From: Gari tellinella
Taxonomy: Eukaryota; Mollusca; Bivalvia; Cardiida; Psammobiidae
Assembly (NCBI GenBank): GCA_922989275.2
Contig: OV277866.1
Location: forward strand, 75,738,328 to 75,802,327
Reading direction: 5' to 3'
DNA: 64,000 nt
Shown: piece by piece, positions 1 through 11,367 of the stretch
Layout: every line of letters begins with the position of its first letter
Position numbering within the stretch: position 1 is the first letter of the stretch
Translations under genes and position numbers: made by a program
Notes under the pieces: model-generated
Databases searched by the model: none
The model's input: the letters and a program-made list of their open reading frames with translations, nothing else
Told to the model about the DNA's origin: nothing

Positions 1-344
1 GAAGTATTTCCATCAGCGGGTAGGATTTAATTGTTTAATCTAAAGTGACTGATTTTGAGCATCAGAAAATGGTTCCCAAAGAGAAATTGTGAAGTTTTAA
101 GTCAAGTCCTAAACATGAATACTTACACATGTATAGCGTTTATAATTTATAACGATATAATTTCTTAGTGTATTGCACAATTACAAGTAATAAATACCTT
201 GATCAGAGTAACTCGTATACATATTTTTTTGACTTCGTCGTCACACTCTAGATAAGTCAAATGTACAGTGTCAGTGATCAGTTCAGTAACGAAATTGATG
301 GCCGTTGATGGCCATCGATTGCGAGTTGATAACCGGCCTGGAAT
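1..344. other. No gene seen
   Basis: AT-rich sequence without a recognisable gene or repeat boundary. Open frames here are short, with no domain or splice context. Confidence 0.5.
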
Positions 345-540
345 TAATTGGAAAAACGTAAATTTGTCGTTCAAACGCAAATGCTTTGCAATAGAATATA
401 GGACATGACAACATTTAGACAATTCCGACTACCAGTTTTGATTTTAGTGAAAAACAGTTTGGAGCCTGATCAGGCGCCGAGTAACTCTGATCTGGCTCGA
501 AATTGTTTGCAATGAAAAAAGCAATATTGTAAGCGTATCA
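345..540. repeat. Decayed CAGTGGAG-type MITE with hairpin core
   Basis: The order of pieces matches the intact element at 50092-50338: an A/C-rich arm with 'AAACGCAAA', then the hairpin core at 452-512 (AAACAGTTTGGAGCCTGATC paired with a complementary arm ending in TTGTTTGC). The terminal CAGTGGAG repeats are not visible, so the ends are approximate. Confidence 0.5.
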
Positions 541-1796
541 CGCTACACATGGGGCACAAACTCCTAACCTAAACAGCAAACAATGATAATTGAACACGCT
601 ACTGTACAATACAAGTTCTAAACATTGTTATAGAGAGGGAAACTAAATAATAATCGGCAATAATTTGCAATAAGCTTGGATCCAGTCCAAGCGTTTACGC
701 ATCGCCAGGGTCCAGAGAGTTAACGTGCTTTACCCTTTAACCGCAAAACGCGACTAAAGATCGACTTTGCAAACAGTATGTATCATAATAAAACGCCACG
801 TAAAGTGGTTTCTTGTCAGAGGTCAAACTATTTGGCACTCATATCAATGTTCTAGTTAAAACTTATAAAATGTATTTAATAAAGAAGCCTACATTTTTTC
901 TACGAAGGCTTAAAACCCCGGTTAAATTTGCTGATGAAGAAACATTATACTTAACACCGCTAATGTATTAATTAAGAATCAAGGCTGTGAAACAGATATG
1001 TCTGTATAACTTTGTACGACAGCTTCAGAGTCAGAATAAGAGCATGAAATAACATAAATATATATTTGTCTGGAAACTTTGTAAATAATTTAGGTCATAA
1101 AACAATATTAAAATAGCTGCCAGACCACGAGTGCCGTTTTATCCTTTTTGCCGACTCAAGTGAAAATACCGTATAAATGTGTTTTTTTCGCGAGAATGAA
1201 ATTTTCGCTATTTTCGCGTGTGTATCAAACTCGCGTAAATATAATCCGCCAAATATTCCTAGCTTTCTATAATTCATTTTCGACAGCAAAGTCCACTTGA
1301 GGCAGTTTGTCATCTAAACTTCTCTTCATGATTTGCATTATATGTATAAATACTGGTATTAGTGCATTGTACTAACACACTCACCTCTGAACATTTAAAT
1401 GCACGATTCAAAATAAAACGTGGTCCTATTCTGCCTATTTAGGGCTCATTTTTATGATAAAGTTAAAGTGACAAACAGTGCGAACACTGATCAGAGGTCA
1501 ACTTGAGTAGATCTCTTATCAAGGTTTATACTGTTGGTAGAGGACATTTCTACTTCTCAAATGTTAAATATCTGTAAATGTCGAGTACACTGGTCGCAGC
1601 GTTTGAATGTCTTGGTTTCTATCCTCATTATATGTGGTTTTCTAGCAAATATATGTTGCAGACCCGGATTTGAGGGTACAAATATATGTAACCTGGTCAC
1701 ATCTAACTCAGTAGTTCACATTCACATCTTTTTAACAATCACACAACCAGTCAGAAGACATATGACCCATATATGGAAGTCTGCAATACAAAAACA
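541..1796. other. No gene seen
   Basis: Unremarkable AT-rich DNA. Short frames at 1095-1313 (minus) and 1534-1806 (plus) have no recognisable protein signature. Confidence 0.5.
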
Positions 1797-2745
1797 GATA
1801 TTATAATAACAAGCATACAATGAATTCTTCAATAACAGCGAGCTATTAGCTGCGGTATCGTACCTCTAACTATCGACACAAGGTACAGTTACGATATAGC
1901 AACTAACCACATATATACTTATTGAATTCTTGTAAAGTTTCTGTTTATGTTTTATGAGCGATAAAATGGGATTGGACAAAAAAGGACTTTATTCTACGAT
2001 ATGTTCCCTATGTTTTTTGTGTTATCAAACTATGCCTTTATCTTCCAGGTTTACATAGTGTTCATGTTACATGGTCAATAAGTCAATACAATACAATGTA
2101 TATACAATATCCTACCAGCTTGTGGGTCCAACCTCGACACTCTACTGTCCCTTTCGCACCTCACCACACCAGTTTATCTGTGCTGTGCCAACTGTTAGGC
2201 AACTGTAAATAACCAGAACCCATAAACATTCATGCACTTTGTTAGTTATGGGACCGCCATCCTTGCAAAAGAACATACTCTTGAGGGCGAACCGAAATAG
2301 GAACAAACCGAAAGTAGATCGGAACGATATGACAACAATTTCCACTTGAACAGAAATAAACACAGATTCAACAATAGAAATACTGACCAGTAACGTACAA
2401 GATCTTCGAACTTAAAACAACTATCTTCCTGAAATAATCTAACATATGTACCTTTTACATTAATCAATAACTATCCTAAAACGAATCACAACAGTGCCTT
2501 CAATTCATACAGTATATCCTCGAACAAATAACATGACTTCCGATTTGACTACGAACCAATCAGAACTAATCGTTACGTTTCAGGGCATATACGAACCTAA
2601 CCGAACTTAGAAAATTGTGAAAACTTATCAACATTAGCGACTGTCTTGAAGATCTTACTTTTCACGAGCTAAAAAATGTAATTTGGTTCAGCTAAATAGT
2701 TAAAATACCAAAGTTAGATAAATGTAAAGTATGCTTAAATATGTC
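1797..2745. repeat. ~1-kb tandem duplication, copy 1
   Basis: Begins GATATTATAATAACAA and matches the block starting at 2828 along its whole length. Shared landmarks include 'GAATTCTTGTAAAGTT' (1924 and 2935), 'GAGGGCGAACCGAAAT' (2284 and 3294) and 'CAATCAGAACTAATCGTTAC' (2557 and 3563). The offset drifts from about 1031 to 996 bp, so indels have accumulated. Identity looks like roughly 80-85% by eye. No coding content is recognised. Confidence 0.8.
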
Positions 2746-2827
2746 AACTGCTACATGCTACCCCTGTCTGCAAAATGATGTTAGAAATGAATATTACCAC
2801 ACAATTAAATATCCATCAAAGAATGCA

Positions 2828-3752
2828 GATATTATAATAACAAATATACAATGAAATCTACAATAACTACGAGTTATTAGCTGAGGTACCAAACTCTTAC
2901 GCTATACACAAATACAGTTACGATATTACTTATTGAATTCTTGTAAAGTTATTTTTATGTTTAATGAGCAAAACAATGGGTCTGGACAAAAGTAAACTGA
3001 CTTTATTATACGATATGTTCCCTGTGCTTTTGTGACATCAATGTATGCATTTATGTTCTTGGTTTACATATTTTTCATGTTACATGGCCAATAAGTCAAT
3101 CAAACAATGTCTACAAAATCTTACCAGATTGTGGATCCAGCTTCCACACTCTACTGTCCTTTTGACACCTAACCACACCAGTCTTGCTATGCTGTGTCAT
3201 CTGTTAAGGCAACTGTAAATAATTAGAACCAATATACATTCATGCATAATGTTAGTTATTTGAGCGACATACTTGCAAAGAACATACTCTAGAGGGCGAA
3301 CCGAAATATGAACGAACCGAAAGTAGACCGGAACGATATAACAACCATTTCCACCCGAAATGAAATAAATACAGATTCAACAATAGTGATCAGTAACGTA
3401 CAAGATCCTCAAAATTTAAACCAACTCTCTCCTTGAAATATTCTAACAGACCTACCTTTTACATGTATCAATAACTGTCCGAAAACGAATCACAACAGGG
3501 CCTTAAATTCATACAGGATATTCCCGAACATTTTACATGACCTCCGAACTGACTACGAACCAATCAGAACTAATCGTTACGTTTCCGAGCAAAAACGAAC
3601 TTAACCGAACTAAGAAAATTATGAACACTTATCAACATAAGCGATTGTCTTGAATATCTTACTTTCCACGAGCCAAACGCTGTAATTAGGCTCAGCAAAA
3701 AACAAAGTTAGATAAATTGTAAAGTATACTTAAAAATGTAATCTGCTACATA
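2828..3752. repeat. ~1-kb tandem duplication, copy 2
   Basis: Diverged direct copy of 1797-2745, with the same landmarks in the same order. About 80 bp of unshared sequence separates the two copies. Confidence 0.8.
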
Positions 3753-5766
3753 TATAATATATATTATCTGTTAATGGCCATTTCGTGTTTCACTTCATTT
3801 GAAAAGGACTGCATGTAAAACTGTTTAAGCTTTGATAACAATTAAACGTTACTGGTTAACATTAAAACGACAATGCATAGACATTTATACAATAAGTATG
3901 TGTACCAACCAGTACGCAAACGGTTCATTATGCCATGATGCCGTCATACCGCGACAGTCCATGAGGGGGTTAGTGCGTCTACATTGAATACATTGAAGGT
4001 CCAAAGCATAAGTCAAATTTGCTGGCCCTTTCAAAAGGGATGACACAATCCTAGACAAAGCGTTTTAATATCGTCTGTTTTATAAACCGGGGTTCTGTAA
4101 AAATAATTGGTTCATAGGTTCTGAAAATTTGAAACCTAAATACTAGTGTCAAAAAGTTTGAATTCATACCGGACACCGCGTCTACTTGTTCACTAATTGC
4201 AAAGATCAGACAGCTCGAATCGGCAGGCAAATGTTTAATAATTGTCCTTAGGTTAAGGAAAGTTTGTAAGAGTAACGATATGGTCATTGCCTAATCTGGT
4301 CTAAAAGTATTTCAAGAGCTATTTGTTGCAATTAAAAGCGACTTTGAAATGATTATAATAGCCTTTAAATGTGTCTTGACAATCAAACGACCTAATATGT
4401 AATGTCTGTGTAATTAAAATGCCATGTATATTCTCAAACTTGATAATTGTCAGAGCAGTAACCCTTTAAGTACGACAAAACTTTCGCCATATGCAATTTG
4501 AAGTGAACATACTTAAATCAATTAATGTTTCTTGATCACCTATTACCGAGGCACTGACACAAAAATTTCGACGTATATGACTATATCGGTATGTACTCTG
4601 CAATCACTTTAGGACTGCAAATGTCATCTAAAAACAATGAAACAGATTTCCTTTTACATGATTTAAATTCCATTTTCACATAATGTTTCCAATCAGCAAA
4701 TCAAATCACTCGTTACAAACTGTATTTTCACTTCATCTAAACCGAACGTTATCGGGTACGGAATACACTTGTTTGCATTACACTGAATTTAATCTTGATC
4801 TTTGAAGTTACGGAATCGGAATGTGTTTTGAATAGATTGGATTCGATTAAATGTGTTGTCGAAATGACACAGTGAATAATCGGCTAGATACAATGTTCTC
4901 ATAATATATAGTACAGACCGGTAGAAGCATACTTATAATATACACATATATATTTATTAAATGTGTGTAATGTAAATTTTTATTTTATTTTATATAGATA
5001 ATCTAATAAACAATATGGACCACTAGAGGCATACATTAGGAAATATTGTTTAAAAAATGCCATAAGTCAGGTCGCAGCAGTTTGATCGTCATTGCGTTTA
5101 TTGGGAAGATCATATGGTCTCCATACTTCTGGGTATGGCAGAAATAAACAAGTCGTGAACCGGTTATGGACACCGTGTGCTAAGGCGGAGCTAAGCGCAT
5201 CATTACGTCATACAGAAACCGCTCACCTGGGAATTAAAGTATAACCTGTAAACTGCGGCCTTCCAATAATTCAAATAATTCTGAAGACAGGCAACTACAG
5301 TTAGTGCATAAAGAAATTAATATTAAACGCTCAGAATTTACCTTTCTGTATTACTTATGACCTGCATTAACTCATTGACCCCTAGGTGACTATTACACTC
5401 GGCATATAATGTACCCGTTACACGTGTCCAGAGCAAACACTGTAGAACTACATCGTAGAGCTCCTATTAGAAACATGGACTAGACTTGAATTGTTTATTA
5501 TATTAGTGTTTGGTTGAAAGGGTAAAGCAGCTGACCTGTGGGTCTAGTCTTCTTTTGTGTAATCACTTTACAAAGATTTGACTGTTAAACGTCTCGAAAG
5601 GAATGGTTTTATTTTCAAAACGGTTGCCTTTTATCAATGCATTAGGCAAGCAATCCAGAGGCTCATATAAACGTTTTATTCTTGCGTTAAACAGTCGCCC
5701 GTCTTCAACCTCTTCGGTGCAATAAGCATTGTTTTGCTCCCCTTTAGATAATGATCATATAGTCGC
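3753..5766. other. No gene seen
   Basis: About 2 kb with no recognised gene, terminal repeat or retroelement motif. The minus frame 4051-4287 (78 codons) shows no family motif. Confidence 0.5.
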
Positions 5767-5767
5767 C

Positions 5768-5828
5768 GCTTTGTCCGTCCGTCCGTGTTTTCGTCCGTCT
5801 GTCTGTCTGTGTGTCCGTCTGTCCGTAC
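5768..5828. repeat. (CCGT/CTGT)n microsatellite
   Basis: Runs of CCGT and CTGT such as GTCCGTCCGTCCGT and GTCTGTCTGTCTGT. Such pyrimidine-rich tracts often cap mollusc repeats. Here the tract leads toward the minisatellite that follows. Confidence 0.8.
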
Positions 5829-6069
5829 TTACGTGGCTAAAATTCGTAGCCCCATAATTTAAAAACATTAACCTGGCCGTCTCTTGTGACATAAACCTGG
5901 CCATTTATTGTGACATTAACATGGCCAGTTGTGGGACATAGGGTTAGGGGTAGGGTTATCCTCCAAATCATTATTTTTTAAGTTAGAGCAAAAAGAAATT
6001 GCCGGTTGTGTGGCTAGCCACGCAAAAGAAAACAATAGAAAATAGCCACATACGTATCCTCCCGTAAGA

Positions 6070-6990
6070 ACGTCCGTCACGCTTTTTGTCTGGAGCATAG
6101 CTCGTAGGTTGATAAACTTGATACAGTGATAGAGAATGACAAAATAAGGTGCAGTACACACGAACCGTTACTCTGTCATCTCCCAATATTGAATTAGCTC
6201 CCCTTTTCTCATAAAAAGTCAATTTTGTCAGAATCTTTTGTCCGGACCATATATCTAGACTGTTATACCCTAAGTTGATTAACCTTGTTACACTAATAGA
6301 GGATGACATTAGAAAGTGCATTATACAAGAACCGTACCTCTCTCATCTCCCTATTTTTAATTATCTCCCTTTTTCTTATAAAAACAAATCAATTTTGTCC
6401 GGAGCATAGTTCTGGACTGTTACACCGTTAGTTGATTACACTTGTTACAGTGATGGAGGATGACAAAGGGAAGTGCAGTACACATAAATAGTAACACTGT
6501 CCTCTCCAAAAATTGATTTATCTCCCATTTTCTAAAACAAATTGCCCGGAGCATATCTCTTGACTGTTACACTGTAAATTAATGAAACCTTGATACAGTG
6601 ATAAGTGATGACAAACGGAAGTGCAGTACACAAGAAACATGACCCTTTCATCTCCAAATATTGAGTTATCTCCCTTTTCTATTTGAAAAATCAAATTGTG
6701 TTATGATACAGTGATACGGGATGAAACAGGGAGTGCTTAACTCAAGAGCCATAACTCTGTCATCTCCCAATATTGAATTATCTCCATTTTTTAGTATAAA
6801 ATCAAATTTTCTAAAGCACTGTAACTTGGAGAAACTTGATAATGCATAAGAGTATGACAAAACAGTGTAGTACACAAGAAGTATAACCCTGCCATCTCGA
6901 AATATTGAATTGTCTAAGTTTTTTCATAAAAAATCACCTTTTGTCTGAAGCATACATCCTAAACGTTACATCATATGATGATAAAACTTG
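6070..6990. repeat. Diverged ~115-160-bp tandem repeat (minisatellite)
   Basis: About six degenerate units share the order 'TTGATACAGTGATAG', 'GATGACAAA', 'AGTGCAGTACACAAGAA', 'CATCTCCCAATATTGA', 'TTATCTCCCTTTTCT' and 'GTCCGGAGCATA'. The TGATACAGTGATA-like landmark recurs near 6120, 6285, 6443, 6590, 6705 and 6840. The open frames here are by-products of the repeat, not genes. Confidence 0.8.
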
Positions 6991-7540
6991 ATACTTTGTT
7001 CACCTACTAAACATGCTATGCCTTGGTTTTTTTTCCTTTTGGGGAGCATGCATCGTTTGGAACGATATTCTTGTTGTCATTAATAGTATAATGCACTTAA
7101 CAACACAGTCCAGATCAATGTCATTTAAAAACTAATAATGCACTTGATTTAGGATGTTTTCACTCTGTAATTTGTGTTTCCTATGTTTTATTAACAGACT
7201 TTAAAAAACAGTATTGCTTGGCTCCAGTAGTGGGTTAAAAGACCCGAATCTTGGTTGGTCAGGTGCTGCTTAATACTTGATGACTGATTTTTACGGCCAA
7301 TCTAATCTTAGCAAATCAATTTATCAACCATGTTCATGTCACACTAGTCCACAGCTGCTTATTCACGCCATTTTTCAACACTATACTGTCGGAATACAAA
7401 TAAAAATCGTCTTCAGTTGAATATAATCTAAAATTCGATTTGGGTGACTCGCTCCTGCTCGGTTTTATTTCTAAATGGAAATGCCTACAGCCAGTCCTAC
7501 ACGCGTGCACGGTTCCCGGTCGATTGTCAGGTGTTGTGTG
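6991..7540. other. No gene seen
   Basis: No recognisable gene or element. The minus frame 7334-7549 has no domain signature. Confidence 0.45.
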
Positions 7541-7834
7541 TGACGTCATGTGAAAAGATGAATTCGCCGTCTTCCGAAAATACGAAGTACCACCCTCCGA
7601 AATAGAGCCTTTTCATTGGCTGACACACTGGGATGCGCTGTTGTTTAGGTTTAGCGATAACTTAGTATAGGTACATTAGGTTGAACGGTAACTGACATAC
7701 ACTGGCCTACGTGCCATATTTGAGGCAACGGTAAATAAGTTATAGTTCATCTGTTTGATAATTATACAACATAACCTGTTTGCTCCCTACGGTCGCTCCA
7801 GGTTGTATTGCATCACTTTCAAAAATGAACTATA
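7541..7834 (+). repeat. Punctuated-palindrome element, decayed copy (locus D)
   Basis: A perfect TGACGTCA lies at 7541-7548. About 190 bp downstream is an imperfect palindrome: TATAGTTCAT (7741-7750) pairs with ATGAACTATA (7825-7834), and ATACAAC with GTTGTAT. The centre, GCTCCCTACGGTCGCTC, resembles the centres at 56515-56530 (GCTCGCCAAGGCTCGC) and 52486-52500 (GCTCGCTATGGCTAC). Stems have decayed, so membership rests on the loop and the upstream box. Confidence 0.5.
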
Positions 7835-7869
7835 CCTAATACTTACTACATGTATGTAGAACACACTCG

Positions 7870-8569
7870 GTTATTTGGAAGGAGTAATGGCGTCGACACT
7901 GTTATAGCCTTCGAGCAGCTTATATATTAAATATGATTATATACTCCTTGTCACATGGTTTACCTATTTTCACAAATTTCACTTTTCTTAGAAATATACA
8001 AATGATGTGTTCCATTATCAATATTCACCTCAGGGCTGCGCCACATTATTGCTAGCCACATTGTTGGTCATTGTAAATGAAACATAGCCTACTATCGCAG
8101 TTTTAGGACACATATTTGGGCGAAATTGTTTAACACATAGAATGTTATTGTTAAACCTCTTAGTCGACTTTAGTTTAAGACGATGTTGGTCAAGCCTTAT
8201 CATGATTATACGTATGTATCTTGAACCTGCAAACAGATTGAATCGATGTCATACTGCCTGGAATCTATTTAAGATCGAGGACCTTGATGATATTGGGCCA
8301 AAATCGTGTAATGATCAGCTGTTCTCGTCAACAGTTGACACATTCCGAACCATGCTTCTCTCTATATTGCGCTATTGCGCACACTACAATTTTAGCGGAC
8401 GACATATTAGCATGTGACAAGGCACCATATATGAATTAGACATTTACATACCTAAAGGTTCTTCCTTTTCAGATAATGATGTGATTATTTCTCGAGAGAG
8501 TTGGAAGGTGTTTTTGTCTTCCTTTTATTATTATAGTTATATAAATATATTACACCACAGTGTCTTTAT
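7870..8569. other. No gene seen
   Basis: No recognised gene. The plus frame 8142-8417 (91 codons) lacks any family motif or splice context. Confidence 0.45.
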
Positions 8570-8765
8570 GTTTGACCCATTTCCGCCTAGCAGATTTTTC
8601 CATGTTTTATATTGGATTAGTCCATTGTCTGTCAAAGGGATGCCTGCTCAAACTTTTCGTTTTGGTTTTATATTGAAATTCCTATCAACAAATAGTGTAG
8701 ACACTGATCAGACGCCACATAATGCTACACTGTTTGCCTATGTCCCATATATGGGATCGTGGAAA
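8570..8765 (+). repeat. ~200-bp dispersed repeat with hairpin core ('CCCATATATGGG' family)
   Basis: Shares its order of pieces with 30407-30640, 53965-54160 and 57250-57425: 'TATTGGATTAGTCCA', then 'TATTGAAATTCCTATCA', then a hairpin core (AGTGTAGACACTGATCAGACGC with a complementary arm ending ACACTGTTTGCC), then 'CCCATATATGGGA'. No coding capacity, so a non-autonomous element. The plus frame 8481-8768 is a by-product. Confidence 0.7.
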
Positions 8766-8769
8766 TAAA

Positions 8770-9335
8770 TTGGTTTAGATGACGTGTATGGCGTTGGTGT
8801 TCTCTGTAATAATTTTTAATAATGGTATATTGGAGAAACTTTTAACTTGGTGAGAAGAAATTTTTTCTTCTAGTTTTATTCAAAGCTTCACCGTATTAGT
8901 GTTATAACAACGTGTAGCCTAAGTCAAGACAACCGCAGGATCCTAATCATACGCTACCGGTGTCTGTTCATGATTCAAAGTGTTTAACCCTCTGAAGATA
9001 GTCTATATAATTCAGTTAAGGTAAAAAAACCCATAATAGCGTAGATAAAAAACAGATGATATTTTTAACAGCTGATGACGTCATGGAAGTGAAGGGGATA
9101 AGTATATACTATCGATCGTGCACTTAATAAATTTGTTTTTTAGTATTTGCGTCATCTCCTTTAGCCTTTTAGAACCCTTCCGCTGGAACTGAAACTGTCG
9201 TCTATTATTATTGCCGTTCATAACAGCTTTCAAAGAGGATTTTTTCTGAATCAACAACATGGTAAATTCTATTTTTCAAAAACATATATTTCTATAAGAA
9301 ATAGAGAAAAACTTATCTAAATTGTTCTTATATTG
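8770..9335. other. No gene seen
   Basis: Nothing recognised. A lone TGACGTCA occurs at 9074 but has no palindrome after it. Confidence 0.45.
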
Positions 9336-9425
9336 TATTATTATTATTATTATATCCGATTTAAATAGCGCTCTTTTCACACAGGAGTTGTGCGTAAAAA
9401 AGCGCTTCACATGAAATTATATAAA
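9336..9425 (-). mobile_element. LINE 3' end with (TAA)n tail
   Basis: Read on the minus strand this is a LINE-type 3' end: AAGCGC, CACAACTCCTGTGTGAAAAG, AGCGCTATTTAAATC, then a (TAA)n run. Tails ending in GCGCTATATAAAT plus a short microsatellite are typical of CR1/L2-group elements. The same tail occurs at 12360-12440 and 44067-44146. It may be the 3' end of the minus-strand LINE at 11368-14640 if 9.6-11.35 kb was inserted later; that link is inference. Confidence 0.7.
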
Positions 9426-9622
9426 TGTACCTACAAAGCGAGAAAGACAAATAACTACATTCACACAAAAAAATGATACAATATTGAGATGCATGGAAAC
9501 ATGGACATTATTTCAATATTATTACCAAGATTATAAAATTGTTATAGTAAGTTTGTAAAATTATTTTTAAAATGAGTCAAATAATTAAAAGATCAATGGC
9601 ATGATTAAAAACAGAGTGGTTT

Positions 9623-9835
9623 TTTTGTTTGTTTGTTTGTTTGTTTCAGTGTAGAGCCGGAGAGTAGTTTACAAATCGTAAAACGAATGTTTAAAACAAT
9701 ACACTCCATGTTGTTTGGTTGCATTTGTTTGTTTGTTTGTTTGTTTGTTTGTTTCAGTGTAGAGCCGGAATGCAGTTCACAAGTCGTAAAACGAATGTTT
9801 AAAACAATACTCTCCGTGTTGTTTGGTTGAGTATT
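9623..9835. repeat. Two ~105-bp tandem monomers with (GTTT)n
   Basis: Two direct copies, each with a GTTT run, then 'CAGTGTAGAGCCGGA', 'CGTAAAACGAATGTTTAAA' and 'GTGTTGTTTGGTTG' or a close variant. They lie upstream of a plus-strand LINE ORF1 and could be promoter monomers in a LINE 5' untranslated region, but that is inference. The open frames on both strands here are repeat by-products. Confidence 0.7.
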
Positions 9836-10080
9836 GTATAATCCATGGCCGTGGTACACCCTTAGTTCATAAACACAAAGCTTTCCAAGAATTACACCAT
9901 AGACCCCTAGCCAAATGGTTTCAAAGCGATTGGGCAATCCCTACCAGCAAGATCTACCAGACAGGCAAAAGGTCAATGGTACAACTCCAGAACTGCGATT
10001 TAGACCCACAACATCCACAGAAACACAGCCCAGAGGTAGCAGTCATTGATTACCTACTTTTTTCTAATAACAGATATTAA
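9823..10080 (+). CDS. Unrecognised 85-codon open frame in a presumed LINE 5' region
   Basis: The frame starts at ATG 9823 and runs to TAA 10080. I recognise no domain, signal peptide or membrane segment. It is fairly rich in His, Gln and Lys (HKHKAF, HHRPLAKW, DPQHPQKHSP), and its composition looks more protein-like than most frames here. It lies between the two tandem monomers and the LINE ORF1 fragment at 10154. It may be part of the retroelement leader or a chance frame. Confidence 0.2.
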   Translation: MVEYCIIHGRGTPLVHKHKAFQELHHRPLAKWFQSDWAIPTSKIYQTGKRSMVQLQNCDLDPQHPQKHSPEVAVIDYLLFSNNRY

Positions 10081-10153
10081 AGAAGTGAGTTTTCAAACGT
10101 TTTTATACGCCCACCTCTAAAGGTGATTGTTTACCTGACTGAACTGAATAGAC

Positions 10154-10792
10154 ATGATTGACATAACAGCCTATCGTGTAAAAATTGGTGCATTTAATCT
10201 GACAATGAAACCTCATATACGCAAACATGCAACTGAGAAATACTCGCCAAATACTACTGGGTCTGATGTCCATCTACGCAGCTTTGCGTACGCAATAGTT
10301 TTGACTTCAATCTGCTTGATTTATATGGGCGTATTCCATTGCGCAATGTATACTATAGAATGCTCAGCGTCAAGTACGGAAGGTCCACAGGGCCAAAGCA
10401 ATGAGTTATTGATGACAGATTTTGGCTTTGTAACCAGTTTGAACTATGGTGTCCTATACGCGTCATATACAATGCAGGCTTTATTATTGTCTGGTGATAT
10501 AAAGTCTAAACCGGGTCCAGAAACTGATACAGAAACCATTTTACAGGCAATTTAAAACGCTAATTCGAAACTCTCAGACGAAATAGGCGGTCTTAGGCGT
10601 GATATGAGTGAAATGAGAAGTGACATGCGAGATATGAAAGCTGGCCTAAATGAAGTTACTCGTAAAATAGAAATCGTTGAAAGGCAACAAAAAGTTCTGA
10701 AAGATAAAACAACTCACATCGAAAACTATAGCAGGGATATTGATGTAACTTCACATAAATATTATATGCATCAAGATCTAAAGTTGAGTTGA
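10154..10792 (+). pseudogene. LINE ORF1 fragment with degenerate 2A-like motif and coiled coil
   Basis: The frame runs from ATG 10154 to an in-frame TAA at 10553-10555 and continues in the same frame to 10792. Residues ~37-62 (FAYAIVLTSICLIYMGVFHC) form a hydrophobic, membrane-like segment. Residues ~114-122 read GDIKSKPGP, like the 2A translational-recoding motif DxExNPGP but with Lys at the Glu and Asn positions, so probably inactive. After the stop comes a heptad-rich coiled coil (LRRDMSEMRSDMRDMKAG), then IENYSR, a hallmark of ORF1 proteins of APE-type LINEs. 2A-like motifs are known at the N-termini of such elements in marine invertebrates. The RNA-binding C-terminus is lost: from about 10722 the sequence becomes satellite. 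A dead copy. Confidence 0.75.
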
Positions 10793-11350
10793 GTTTGAAA
10801 TTCATTGGAATTTTTGCTACAGAGTTATCTGCCCTTGATGTACTCATATATGCTATACAAAGCTTGTCCGGAGTTTTCTGGGAAAACTATTGCAGAGATA
10901 TTATTGAAACTTCACACAAATGTCATATGCATCAAGATCTAAACCTGAGTTGAGTCTGAGGTTCATTTGAATTTTCGTTACAGAGCTATCTGCCCTTGGT
11001 GTACTAAAATGTGCTATAGAAAGCTTGTCCAGAGTTTTCTTTGAAACTATTTGAAGGATATTAATAAAACTTCACAGAAAGGCTATAATTATGCATCAAG
11101 ATCTGAAGCTGACTTAAGTTTGAGATTTATTTGATATTTGGTTGCATAGTTATCTGCCCTTGGTGCACTCAAATATGCTATAAAAGGCTTATTTGACAGT
11201 GTTAACACACTTAGCAACTACAGTTTTGAAAGTATTTTAATTATGTTTGCCCACAGTATAATTATAGAAGTACGAGTTCATGAAAGGGTTGATTATTATT
11301 GAAATCGGATCATTTTGTCGAGTTATCTACCCTTGGTGTACTCAGATATG
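10722..11350. repeat. ~160-174-bp tandem repeat, about four units
   Basis: The landmark 'ATCTGCCCTTGGTGTACT' (with variants) recurs at 10828, 10988, 11151 and 11325. Each unit also has 'AACTATTGCAG', 'ACTTCACA', 'TATGCATCAAGATCT' and 'TGCTATA'. This resembles a satellite widespread in bivalves. The first unit is joined to the LINE ORF1 frame at GAAAACTATAGCAGGGATAT. Confidence 0.85.
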
Positions 11351-11367
11351 CTAGAAAAGGCTTTATT

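Noticed and set aside
5940..5957. Telomeric (TTAGGG)n repeat
   Set aside because: Only about three imperfect units (GGGTTAGGGGTAGGGTTA). Too short for an interstitial telomere.
9074..9081. CRE-like TGACGTCA as a promoter
   Set aside because: An isolated site with no TATA box, palindrome or downstream gene. The same applies to the site near 34154.
10722..11350. CRISPR array
   Set aside because: Tandem units of 160-174 bp with no short conserved repeat and unique spacers; the genome is eukaryotic.
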